64,000 nt of DNA. Origin: Cladobotryum mycophilum (Eukaryota > Ascomycota > Sordariomycetes > Hypocreales > Hypocreaceae). The first letter of the stretch is position 1. Each line of letters opens with the position of its first letter. Shown here one piece after another: positions 43,601-52,461 of this stretch. The notes beneath the pieces are model-generated. The model had not been told where the DNA came from. It saw nothing but the letters and a program-made list of their open reading frames with translations, and ran no database searches. The position numbers were made by a program, and so were the translations under genes. The stretch covers positions 3,433,421 to 3,497,420 of the forward strand of contig JAVFKD010000015.1 of NCBI GenBank assembly GCA_036429605.1. The letters run 5' to 3'.

Positions 43601-46600
43601 ACCATTCAGCCTCCTCTCCGATGATATCAAGGAGCAGGTTGTTGTAGACAAGATGCGTGAGTATTTAGGTCTTGATCGCAAGCAAGATATCGAGGATGCC
43701 TACCCTTGCACATCTGCCCAAGAGGGCTTAATGGCTCTTGCAGTCAAGCAGCCCGGTTCCTATGTTGCCAAGTACACATATCGACTATCAGACCGCGTCG
43801 ATATCAACCGATTCAAATCTGCTTGGGAACAGACGGTCCAACTTTGTGCCAACCTTCGCACCAGGATCGTACTCGTGAACGGTGTTTCAGTCCAGGTCAT
43901 TGTCCATGATGATATCCACTGGGAGTCCACCGAGGGTGAAACAGTCGAATCCCTCAACATGTCGTCCTCTCGCGATCTCAAGATGAGCTATGGTACACCC
44001 CTTTGCTGGTATGCCATCGTCCGTGATGGCGATGCCAACTACTTCATCTGGTCAGCTCACCATTCTATTTATGATGGCTGGACCATGAAGATCATCATTA
44101 CAACCCTCTATTCCATTTATCATGGCGCTTACGGCCAGATGATTGGATCTTATTCCGCTTTCATCAAGTACACGAAGCAACTTGATGATTCTACCATTGC
44201 TTCTTTCTGGGAATCTGAACTTTCTGGTGCTAAACGCGCCGACTTCCCCCACGCCAAGATCTCACCGGAACCAGCGCTGAAACCAACGTCTACCGCTCAA
44301 CCATTTCTTTCTCCCGATCCAGCAATGGCTCAATTACTCAAGCTTCAGTTCTCCGCGCTGCTTGGGCCCTCGTTCTCGCCCAGTACTGCAATACCGACGA
44401 TGTGACATTCGGTGTCACCGTATCAGGAAGACAAGCGCCAGTTGCTGGAATTGAATCCATGCCGGGCCCTATGATTGCGACCGTGCCACTCCGCGTCCAG
44501 TTCAACAAGGATGATTCCATCTCCAAATTCCTCATCGACAGCCAGAAGAAGAGCAATGCCATGATTCCATATGAGCAATTTGGCTTACAGAACATCGCCA
44601 AAGTAAGCCAACATGCCAGACAGGCTTGCGACTTCTCGTCTCTACTAGTCATTCAACCGCCTACACAGGCCGCTATTGAGGGTCACGAGGAAGAAGAGAT
44701 CTTTGTTTTCGACAAGGCCAGCGAGGCTCGCACAGAGGATGCGATGAAGCACTACTTCAACTATCCCCTTGTCCTCATTGCAAGCTTATTCAACGATAAG
44801 ATTGAGCAGCGTTTCTTCTATCATACCGATGTGTTGTCAGAAGCTCAAGCCATCGCCATCGCCCACCAGCTTGAGCATGTTACTCAACAACTTCTCTCCC
44901 ACCAAAACATGAAGTTGAGTGAATTGTCTCTCGTTAGCCAGTGGGATCTTCAGCACGCCATGGATTCGACAAGACTTAAGCCCTCAACTGAATCCTGTAC
45001 TCATTGGCTCATCCAAGATACTATCAACGCTCATCCCAACGATCCTGCTATTATCTCTTGGGATATTGATCTCAACTATAGGCAACTCGGCATCTTTGCC
45101 AATCGGTTGGCATGGAAGCTACAGAAGCTTGGTGTTGGTCCTGAAACCCTTGTGCCCCTATGCTTTAATAAATCTTCTTGGGCTGTTATCGCGATGGTTG
45201 CCATCGAATTGGCCGGTGGTGCATTTGTACCTCTTGACCCTGCCGCGCCACCTGCCCGACTCCGCGGTATCTTGGATGATACCAAGGCCACTATTGCTGT
45301 TGCCGGTGCCTCTTGCGCACAAAAACTACGCGACCTTGACATTCAAGTCTTGACTGTTGACGAGTCCCTCATTTTGGGACTAGCTGACCCGCCTCACTTC
45401 ATCACATCCAAGGCTCAGCCCAGCAATGCCAGCGTTATCCTCTTTACGTCTGGTTCAACTGGCAAACCCAAGGGCATGGTCATCCCCCACAGCGCCCTCT
45501 GTTCATCTAGCAATGCCTACGGTGCGGATCTTAACATTGGTCCCGGCACTCGCGTCTTCCAGTTCTCGGCCTACACTTTCGACGTAGGTGTATTGGACTG
45601 CCTCGTGTCTCTTATGCGCGGTGCTGCGATTTGCATTCCTTCTGATCACGACCGTCTTAACAACCTGGCCGGTGTCATCAACTCCACTAAGGCCAACTGG
45701 GTTTTCCTTACACCAACAGTGGCTGATTTGATTTCCCCGCCGATGTTCCTAATCTCAAGGTTGTTTGCCTTGGTGGCGAGGCCATCTCCAAGAAATGCGC
45801 CGATCGCTGGGTCGACCATGTTGAGCTTCATGGTCTTTACGGCCCTGCTGAAGCATCCATCTGTGCCTGGACATCTACGGTCGGCAAGTCTGGACGCTCC
45901 ACTAACCTCGGAAACCCTATTTCTAGTGCATTCTGGGTCGTCAATCCAGACAACATCAAGCAGCTTGTCCCTGTGGGTTGCATCGGCGAGCTATTAATCG
46001 AGGGCCCCATGCTTGCCCGAGGTTACCTCAACGTCAGCGCCGAGGTCGCAGCTAACTGGATCAACAACGTCAACTGGCTTCCTGGAGGTCGCAAGCGAGT
46101 CTACCGAACTGGTGACTTAGTCCGCCGCAACTCTGATGGCACATTCGATTACATGGGCCGCAAGGATACCCAAGTCAAGCTTCACGGCCAACGTGTGGAG
46201 CTTGGCGAGATTGAGGCTCGTATCCAGGAATTCCTGCCTAAGAGCATGACTGCCATTGTTGCTGTGATTAAGGGAGAAGATGATGGTCATGAGACTCTCC
46301 TGTCTATGATTTGGAACACCGAAGACGACAAGACTTCATTCGATCTCATGGACATCGTTTCCGATGAGACCCGCGTCCTTATTTCCCACGTTGACTCATC
46401 CCTAGCTATGCGTCTGCCTTCATACATGATCCCGTCTTCTTACCTTGTCTTCAATGGCAAGCCGGAGCAGACTACAACTGGCAAGATTAACCGTCGCGCT
46501 ATCATTGATCAGGCCCGCGAAGTCTCTACTCATGACCGTTTGCGCTTTGCTCCCAACATGGGCGAAAGCGAACAGCCCACCACCTCCATGGAGCTCAAGT

Positions 46601-49600
46601 TACGCGCTCTGTGGGCGCAAGTCTTGAAGGTGGATTTGGAGGACATTGGTAAGAACGACAGCTTCCTCCGTCTTGGTGGTGACTCCATTTCTGCAATCCA
46701 GTTGGTGTCATTGGCCCAACAGCATGACATCAATCTCACAGTCGCCATGATCTTTGCTACTCCTCAACTTTCGCAAATGGCTGCGTCGGTCCGCTCTGAT
46801 GAGTCCATTGAGGAGTACGAGACTACGCCCTTCAGTATCATGCCCGGCAATGATAAGGAGGCTGTTATTCGTGAGGTCCAAACTCAATGCAGCCTTTCAT
46901 CTGCTGCTGTAGTCGAAGATGTCTATCCCTGCACAGATCTGCAGGAGGGTTTGATGGCTCTCAGCATCACCCAACCAGGATCTTATGTTGCCAAGCATGT
47001 CTACCAATTGGCCCCAAGCGTCGACATTGAGCGCTTCAAGGCTGCCTGGGAACAAACCATGGAAATCTGCACCAGTCTTCGCACCCGAATTGTTCTCTAC
47101 GAAGGCTCTGCTATTCAGGCTGTCATTCACGAACCCACTACTTGGCAATCTGATAATAATGACGTGCGCTCCTTCATCATGTCCACTGAGAACTCCATTA
47201 TGGGCTACGGCCTGCCCCTGTGCCGCTTTGCCATCATTTCACAGGATGGTGATAATTACTTTGCACTGCACATGCACCATACCATCTTTGATGGATGGAC
47301 TCTCCCCTTGCTCATGAACACATTCCATGCTGCCTATAGCGAGGCCGAACTTCCCTCGCTACCTCCATACTCCAGCTTTGTCAAGTACATTCGAGACATG
47401 GACCATGAGGCCGCTACTGATTATTGGTCTAATCAATTGTACGATGTCAAACGAAGTGCATTCCCCGCAGGAACCCAGACATCCACTGCTAAGCCACAAA
47501 CTGGCGTCTTGAGCAAGTCCATCAAATTCCCAGCTCTCGAGGATGCCTCTATTACCAAGGCATCCGTCTTGAGAGCTGCTTGGGCCCTTGTTTTGGCGCA
47601 GTACAATGAATCCGATGATGTTTGCTTCGGTACAACTGTTTCTGGCCGTCAAGCTCCAGTGCCAGGCTTAGATCGCATGCCCGGCGCCACTATCGCAACT
47701 GTGCCAGTTCGTGTTAAGCTGGAAGGTGAACGAACTCTCTCTGGCTTCCTTGAAGACATTCAGTTCCAGTCATCCGAGATGATCGCGTATGAGCAGTTTG
47801 GCTTGCGTAACATCTCCAAGATCAATGCTGCCGCTAAGGAAGCATGTGATTTTACAAGCTTGCTTGTGATTCAACCTGGACAACAGCGTGTTGAATCATC
47901 CGATGAGCAGCAGGGCGAAATGCCCATCTTTGCTCCGGCCAACATTGACGATGTTAGTGCTGAGGAGTTGCTTGACAACTATTTCAACTACCCTCTAGTC
48001 ATCCAATGTGGTCTCCTCCCAGATGGTGTTGATCTCACTTTCATCTACGACCTCAACACCGTTGGACAACACCAACTTCGGGGCTTGGCCCATCAACTTG
48101 AGCATGTTATGCAGCAGCTCCTCACTGAAGGAGACAAGCCTGTTGCTGACATCAACTCTTCATCCGCCTGGGACATTGAATTTGCTCTTGCCTCTAACGA
48201 TCACGATACGGAGGCTGCTGACAACTGCATTCTGTCCCTCATTGAGGAGCAAGTTTCCAAGAGCCCCAACTCCCCCGCCGTCTCCGCTTGGGATGGCAAT
48301 TTCACATACAGTGAACTTGAGCGAGCCTCCAACAGGCTTGCTAACCACCTCGTCCGCTCGATGAATGTTTCCATTGGCGACATTGTTCACGTGTGCTTTG
48401 AAAAGTCTGCCTGGTACGTCGTTGCCATCTTGGCTATCAACAAGGCTGGTGCCACTTGGTCTCCTATCGACCCATCGCACCCACCTGAGCGTCATCAGCA
48501 GATTGTTCAACAGACTGGCGCAAGATTGATCATTGCTTCCGCTACTACTTCCCCCAGCTTTCTCACTTGGGTGCCAATATTCTAGAACTAACACCAGTCT
48601 TGGATTCTAAGTTGTCTGCCAACACCAGATACAGCAAGTACAAGCCAATTCTCTCCATCACTCCCCAGGACGCTGCCTATATCCTTTTCACATCTGGCAG
48701 TACCGGTGTTCCCAAGGGTGTCGTCATGGAGCACGGAGCTCTGTCCGCATCTATGCTGGCCATCAGCAACAGGTTGGGACTTACTGCGGATGTCAAGATG
48801 CTTCAATTCTCGGCCTTTGTGTTTGACGTCTCCATTGGAGAAATTATGGCATCTCTCATTTCCGGCGCTTGCATCTGCATTCCATCCTTTGATACCCAGA
48901 TGAACTCTCTTGCAGCTTACATCCAGGAAACCGGTGTCACATGGGCAATGATGACTCCATCATTTGCCCGAACCATCAAGCCCGAGCAAGTTCCCAACCT
49001 CGAACTCCTCGCCCTTCTCGGAGAAGCCATTAGCCGTGATGTCTTTGAGATGTGGTTCGGTAAGCTCCGCCTGGTCAATGCTTATGGTCCCACCGAAACC
49101 TGTGTTTTGAGCACAACTCATGAGTACACCTCTATTGATGAATCAGCTTTGACAATTGGTCGACCCCTCGGTGGTGCACGATGCTGGATCGTTGATCCCG
49201 AAAACCCTCAACGCCTGGCCACAACTGGATGCCTTGGCGAACTTGTTATCCAAGGACCTACTTTGCTCCGCGAATATCTCGCTGATCCTACCATGACTGC
49301 TGCAGCAACCGTAACCTCTCTTCCTGAATGGGTTCCGGACTGCGAGTCTATGCACTGGAACCGCTTCTACAAGACTGGTGATTTGGCCCTCTACAATGCT
49401 GATGGAACGATTCAGTATTCTGGCCGTAAGGATACCCAGGTCAAGATCCGTGGATTGCGTGTCGAATTGGGTGAAGTTGAATACCACATTCGCAAGAACC
49501 TCGATGGCATCCACCAGGTTGCTGTCGATGTTTTCGAATCAGAAACCGGAACTAACCTGGTTGCCTACCTGTGCTTCAGCGACGATACCCAACAGTCCAA

Positions 49601-51338
49601 CCTCATGACTAGCAAGGATACCGACAACATGTTGCTGCCTCTCAATGACGATATGAAGGCCAGTGTAGCAACTCTCCTTGACAGACTCAGTGTCCTCCTC
49701 CCCAAGTACATGGTGCCAACTCTCTTCTTCCCTTGCAACTTTATGCCTCTCATCACCTCCGGAAAGATGGACAGGAAGTTGCTCCGTAAGGTGATCTCTA
49801 CCCTCGACCGACAAGCACTAGAGGGTTACGTCGCCACACAACGACTACCTTTCCGTGAATGCACAACCGATGTTGAGGTCTGGATCCGTGAACAATGGGC
49901 CAAGACCCTCAACATCCCCGCGGAATCCATCAGCGCCAACGACAACTTTTACCACCTTGGAGGTGATTCCATTGGTATCACTACCATTTCGCGATTCATC
50001 TTGAACGAGTACAGCGTCTCTCTCGGCCTATCACTCATCAACAGCAAGCACACAACTATTAACAACATGGCTCAATTTGTCGAGAACGCTCAGAAGGGAG
50101 AGGAGATGGAAACTCACGAGGAAATGGATTTGGCTGCCAAGATTACATCAATCTCAAGCTCATCCTGGCTGTCCAGCCCACAAAACATTATTGCTCAGCC
50201 AGTCACGACTGTGCCTGAGCAATCTACCATCTTCCTCACTGGTGCCACTGGTTTCCTCGGCACAGAGATTCTCAAGCAGCTATTGCGCAACAGCAGCGTC
50301 AAGAACGTCATTGCTCTGGTGCGTGCTAAGACTGCCGCCCATGGCATGGAAAGAATTCAGGACACCGCAGAGATTGCAGGTTGGTGGCGTGAGGAGGATG
50401 CCGGCAGGGTGGAGGTTTGGACTGGTGATTTGGCTAAGCCGCGCATGGGTCTCGATGACAAGCAGTGGACACGCCTTTCTAACAATGTTGATGCTTTCGT
50501 TCACAACGGCGCCGTCGTCAACTGGAACGCAGATTACGACAAGCTGTGCGCTCCCAACGTCAACTCCACACTCGACCTGCTCAAGGCTACCGCAGCATCC
50601 CCCGCTAACCCCAAGTTTGTTTTCGTTTCTGGTGGTACCATGGCCGATCCCCGAGAGGACCGTGACGCAGCTCTCACTATGCTCAACAAGTCTCACGGTT
50701 ACTCCCAGACCAAGTTCGTTTGCGAAGCTGCCATTGAGGATCTTGCCCAGAAGCTTCCTGGCGGTCAAAACCGTGTCTCTACCGTCAAGCCTGGCCGAAT
50801 CATTGGTAACGCTGAGAATGGTGTCGCCAATGTTGACGATATGATTTGGCGTGTGGCTGCCACAGCTGCATCCATCCAGGCTTACCCTGAGGAGTCCATG
50901 GACAACTGGATGTACATTGAGCCCGTCAGCTCAGTTGCCTCTACTGTCCTTAACCAGCTCTTCATCAACAACGGCCTCGAGTCGTTTGTGAAGGTCAAGG
51001 GCGGCATGCCAGTTCCTGTCTTCTGGGATCTCATCAACTCCAAGCTCGAGACACCATGCAAGCCCATCTCCTGGGAGCAATGGTACCAACTTGCATTCGA
51101 CTCTATGAATGCAGTCGGAGACAAGCACCCCTTGTGGCCTGTGCAGCACTTCCTTGGCTATCTGGGTGCTCCCAGAACGCCTGCACAGCTCGCCACGGAG
51201 CCTTCTGAGCATGAACAATGGCACACTGCAGTCAAAAGCAACGTCAGCTACCTGAAGGACATTGGATTCATTCAGTCATCGGTGGAGGGATTCGGCAAGA
51301 TGCAGCGAGAGAATACGATCAAGCGTATGCACTCATAG
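4630..51338 (+). CDS. Giant PKS-NRPS hybrid: 13-module peptaibol-type synthetase
   Basis: This gene assembles a linear peptide by the thiotemplate mechanism and releases it reductively. Exons are 4630-5180, 5240-5609, 5666-6854 and 6923-51338. The domain order is KS-AT-T, then thirteen C-A-T modules, then a Lys2-type thioester reductase. Every C domain has HHxxxDG, every T domain has GGDS, and the R domain has GATGFLG and YSQTK. KS-AT start plus reductase end is the known architecture of Trichoderma peptaibol synthetases (Tex1 type). The start ATG sits in a good context (AATATGGCG) and precedes a normal KS N-terminus. Four one-base losses at C-runs (35483-35488, 44246-44250, 45735-45738, 48551-48555) break the frame. 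The exon sum plus four bases is exactly divisible by three, giving 15,509 residues. Sequencing error is likelier than decay, because no other nonsense change occurs. Neighbouring DNA adds an MFS transporter and an oxidase. Confidence 0.95.
5181..5239 (+). other. Intron 1 of the synthetase (KS region)
   Basis: A 59-nt intron with donor GTAAGC, branch-like GACTAATG and acceptor TTAG. Splicing (phase 2) joins YDFRGP to SLDIHN, restoring the conserved KS segment before the active-site cysteine. Confidence 0.9.
5610..5665 (+). other. Intron 2 of the synthetase (KS region)
   Basis: A 56-nt intron with donor GTAAAG, branch-like GCTAAC and acceptor CCAG. Splicing in phase 0 joins FVE to CHNTAA, the position of the KS histidine motif. 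Confidence 0.9.
6029..7380 (+). other. Loading region: acyltransferase (AT) domain
   Basis: An apparently intact AT domain, split by intron 3. It has the N-terminal VFSGQGAQWSGMG, the nucleophile elbow GHSSGE (serine in 6536-6550), and YHSHHM formed across the splice junction. It ends with the PQYPWDY segment typical of fungal PKS ATs. It should select the acyl-CoA starter. Which acyl group is used (acetyl for a classic peptaibol, longer for a lipopeptaibol) cannot be read here. Confidence 0.88.
6855..6922 (+). other. Intron 3 of the synthetase (AT region)
   Basis: A 68-nt intron with donor GTGAGC and acceptor CATAG. Splicing in phase 1 recreates the acyltransferase motif YHSHHM exactly. All DNA after this intron to the stop codon at 51336-51338 is one 44.4-kb exon. 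Confidence 0.93.
7504..7728 (+). other. Loading region: carrier domain T0
   Basis: A carrier domain with FFLLGGDSITT; the phosphopantetheine serine is in 7612-7623. It follows the AT and precedes the first condensation domain, so it presents the acyl starter to C1. Confidence 0.92.
7762..11036 (+). other. NRPS module 1 (C-A-T), class x
   Basis: C1 has HHAVFDG (8221-8241) and should N-acylate the first residue with the starter. A1 has FTSGTTGIPKG near 9640. The specificity pocket read by eye against PheA is DASGIVGVCK, which I cannot assign to a substrate. T1 has GGDS at 10894-10905. A10 reads SRKLDRK, an unusual loss of the first glycine. Confidence 0.9.
11041..14285 (+). other. NRPS module 2 (C-A-T), class x
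   Basis: C2 has HHSIFDG (11482-11502) and contains a 15-bp in-frame tandem duplication at 11746-11775. The A2 pocket reads DAILIGAVCK (not assigned). T2 has GGDS at 14140-14151. No epimerase or methyltransferase insert is present. Confidence 0.9.
11746..11775 (+). repeat. 15-bp exact tandem duplication in C2
   Basis: The unit AAGTCATCAATTACC occurs twice in direct contact and encodes KSSIT twice. Other modules carry the segment once, so C2 has five extra residues just before the conserved ASVLRAAW helix. It is in frame and looks recent, since the copies are identical. Confidence 0.95.
14290..17545 (+). other. NRPS module 3 (C-A-T), class U, Aib-like
   Basis: C3 has HHAIFDG (14746-14766). 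The A3 core is FDLSIGE and the pocket reads DLGFLAGCFK, close to the code I recall for alpha-aminoisobutyric acid in Trichoderma synthetases (DLGYLAGVFK; not checked). Cysteine at position 330 distinguishes A3 from the other U modules. T3 has GGDS at 17401-17412. Confidence 0.88.
17551..20785 (+). other. NRPS module 4 (C-A-T), class P
   Basis: C4 has HHSIYDGW (18010-18033); the tyrosine is found only in class P modules. The A domain opens with CTHWLI, has FDVGILD, and the pocket reads DVLFCGGICK. A10 reads SGKINRR. It always follows an Aib-like module, so proline or another imino acid is a reasonable guess. T4 has GGDS at 20635-20646. Confidence 0.88.
20791..24075 (+). other. NRPS module 5 (C-A-T), class x
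   Basis: C5 has HHTIFDG (21238-21258), the variant seen in all C domains that follow a P module to serve an x module. The A5 pocket reads DAFVVAGVCK (not assigned; the DAF start suggests an aliphatic residue). T5 has GGDS at 23918-23929. Confidence 0.88.
24082..27340 (+). other. NRPS module 6 (C-A-T), class U, Aib-like
   Basis: C6 has HHAAFDG (24538-24558). The A6 core is FDLSIGE and the pocket reads DLGFLAGVFK, the Aib-like code. A10 reads STKLDRK, as in all U modules. T6 has GGDS at 27190-27201. Confidence 0.9.
27343..30580 (+). other. NRPS module 7 (C-A-T), class P
   Basis: C7 has HHSIYDGW (27799-27822). A7 opens with CTHWLI, and the pocket reads DVLFCGGICK, identical to A4. T7 has GGDS at 30439-30450. 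Confidence 0.9.
30586..33836 (+). other. NRPS module 8 (C-A-T), class U, Aib-like
   Basis: C8 has HHSVFDG (31042-31062). The A8 pocket reads DLGFLAGVFK. T8 has GGDS at 33691-33702. Module 8 directly follows P module 7 with no x module between, so two U-P pairs are joined here. Confidence 0.9.
33841..37065 (+). other. NRPS module 9 (C-A-T), class P, frameshifted
   Basis: C9 has HHSIYDGW (34297-34320). The A9 reading frame breaks at the six-C run 35483-35488, between the A2 motif VPLDPAAP and the A3 motif, and continues unbroken in the next frame. The pocket reads DVLFCGLICK, with leucine where A4 and A7 have glycine. T9 has GGDS at 36921-36932. Confidence 0.88.
35483..35488 (+). other. Frameshift 1: C-run one base short (A9)
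   Basis: Six consecutive C. Upstream, frame 1 has been open since exon 4 began; downstream, frame 3 carries on the adenylation domain without overlap loss. The frame-1 continuation stops at 35538. Confidence 0.92.
37071..40320 (+). other. NRPS module 10 (C-A-T), class x with a U-like A-domain tail
   Basis: C10 has HHTIFDG (37518-37538). The A10 pocket reads DAAIVAGVCK (small or aliphatic side chain is a guess). The front of the A domain resembles class x (FDASVAE), but its C-terminal part (VPTLFIPCKFMP, STKLDRR) resembles class U, suggesting recombination between modules. T10 has GGDS at 40170-40181. Confidence 0.88.
40326..43590 (+). other. NRPS module 11 (C-A-T), class U, Aib-like
   Basis: C11 has HHAAFDG (40785-40805). 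The A11 pocket reads DLGFLAGVFK. T11 has GGDS at 43443-43454. Confidence 0.9.
44246..44250 (+). other. Frameshift 2: C-run one base short (C12)
   Basis: Five consecutive C. Downstream frame 2 carries the conserved C-domain segment SITQASVLRAAW, while frame 3 runs into unrelated sequence and stops at 44405. The equivalent place in module 7 reads FPPRQ, which fits the one-base loss here. Confidence 0.9.
45735..45738 (+). other. Frameshift 3: C-run one base short (A12)
   Basis: Four consecutive C followed by GCC. Frame 2 loses homology after VADLIS, and frame 1 continues with the conserved DVPNLK and LGGEA segments. The short run makes the exact lost base the least certain of the four. Confidence 0.87.
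46825..50098 (+). other. NRPS module 13 (C-A-T), terminal residue
   Basis: C13 has HHTIFDG (47275-47295). The A13 frame breaks at the five-C run 48551-48555, before the A3 motif (FTSGSTGVPKG near 48690). The pocket reads DVGMALAVLK, unlike any other module, with FDVSIGE resembling class U in part. It selects the residue that becomes the reduced C-terminus. T13 has GGDS at 49959-49970. Confidence 0.87.
48551..48555 (+). other. Frameshift 4: C-run one base short (A13)
   Basis: Five consecutive C. Frame 1 stops at 48585 shortly after; frame 3 continues with LELTPVLD, the linker seen at this place in the other modules, and stays open to the gene's stop. Confidence 0.9.
50217..51338 (+). other. 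Terminal thioester reductase (R) domain
   Basis: A Lys2/Tex1-type NAD(P)H-dependent reductase. It has the Rossmann loop GATGFLG (50241-50261), TGDLAKPRMGL, and the catalytic tyrosine/lysine pair in YSQTK (50700-50714). It should reduce the final thioester to an aldehyde or alcohol, giving the C-terminal amino alcohol of peptaibols. No thioesterase or terminal condensation domain is present. Confidence 0.93.
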
Positions 51339-51390
51339 ATAGATGACCCTAGAGGTTTAGGCGGAGGTTTTTAGGTGACGATGAAGTTCA

Positions 51391-51427
51391 CTCTCTATTT
51401 CTTTTCTTTTCTTTTTCTTTTCTCTAT
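51391..51427 (+). other. Pyrimidine tract after the synthetase stop codon
   Basis: A nearly pure T/C tract about 55 bases after the stop codon at 51336-51338, in the expected 3' untranslated region. It may mark the transcript end, but no clear AATAAA signal accompanies it. Confidence 0.5.
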
Positions 51428-52461
51428 TAGATAATCATTTCCATGATTTGATCTTCACTCTTCATATAGACACACTCATTGGTAGCAATTTTTCTTTTCA
51501 CTTCTAATACACACTGTTCTAGAACCTGCCATGTCCACCCGTGATTGCAATTGTCTGTCATATTCTGCACAAAGTGATAGTGGTAGGATGCCGGCGTTTC
51601 TTACTCAAATTGGAGTTCAGATGGGGTTTGTTGAAACAAACTAAGTCGTCCACAATGGCGATATGAGATCTTTAAAGGATAATGTACAGAAGTTCCCTAC
51701 TATTATGATCCATGGCAATCTGTAGAAAATAGAAGAAACTCTCAGCAACTCCCTCGTCGTTACATCTCCGCACATCTCACCTCCATGATAACTACAATCC
51801 GGCTACTACCTCTAACAACGGGAATTCTGAATGATTCGAGAAGACTCTACACGTGGTGCCGGTGATATAATGCGAGAGTTAATTCAAGCATCAACAACTC
51901 TCCGCCATCAGATTAACAAAGCAAATGTCTCTGCATCTCTATACTCGCCAACATGTTCTATTTTCATGAGCAATGGCCCAAAACAGTGTCAGCGCCAATC
52001 GGATTTCGGGTCGAATGCCATGATCTTTCTAATACACGTTGCTATAATCGGACACTTTTTGATGGCTGGATGGAACCTCGAAGTCATAAGGTTGACATGT
52101 CTTGGGAACAGGCTTTTCGACTCTCATATATCGTGATATCCACGATGCAGTCTATCCATATCTTTATAAACTCTCAATGGCATTCGTTCACTCACCTAAA
52201 CATAAAATACAACCTGAAGCCTACTTGAAAGTAAAATAGTGTAGGGTACGACTCTCAATCAGTCTCCGCCAGTGAGAAAGCTTCAGCAGTTGGCCATCAT
52301 TGTTTTATAATCTTTACTTCATTCCTTCATTGACCAATTACCACTTTCTTATTCACTATTCATATCAGCTACATCTCATAAATGCCTGTAATAGCGTTCT
52401 TCTTCTTCATGTGCTTCTCCACCAAGCGTCATCCTCCCTGTATAAAGACACCCATTGTCGC

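Larger units (their letters stand above)
43599..46820 (+). other. NRPS module 12 (C-A-T), class P, two frameshifts
   Basis: C12 has HHSIYDGW (44058-44081). The frame breaks inside C12 at the five-C run 44246-44250, and again in A12 at 45735-45738, between the A4/A5 motifs LTPTVADL and CLGGEA. Both flanks of each break match the other P modules directly, so no intron is needed. The pocket, read across the break, is DVLFCGLICK, the same as A9. T12 has GGDS at 46675-46686. Confidence 0.87.

Noticed and set aside
35483..48555. Programmed -1 ribosomal frameshifting at the four C-runs
   Set aside because: The runs differ in length (4-6 C) and context, and no shared slippery heptamer with a following stem-loop was seen. 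Four required shifts in one protein would give almost no product.
35483..48555. Introns at the four frame breaks
   Set aside because: Conserved domain sequence continues on both sides of each C-run, with no room for an intron of even 40 nt and no suitable GT...AG pair.
35483..48585. Separate NRPS genes starting at about 35535, 44402, 45973 and 48567
   Set aside because: Each 'start' falls inside a C or A domain, each preceding frame ends inside the same domain, and the halves fit at a C-run. No promoter or intergenic gap exists.
7762..50098. Epimerase, N-methyltransferase or heterocyclisation domains
   Set aside because: Module lengths are constant at about 3.25 kb, T is followed directly by the next C, and all 13 C domains have HHxxxDG rather than the DxxxxD of cyclisation domains.
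51831..52228. Possible truncated gene after the synthetase
   Set aside because: Two overlapping frames contain a chance FDGW-like stretch, but no other condensation-domain motif or homology is visible.
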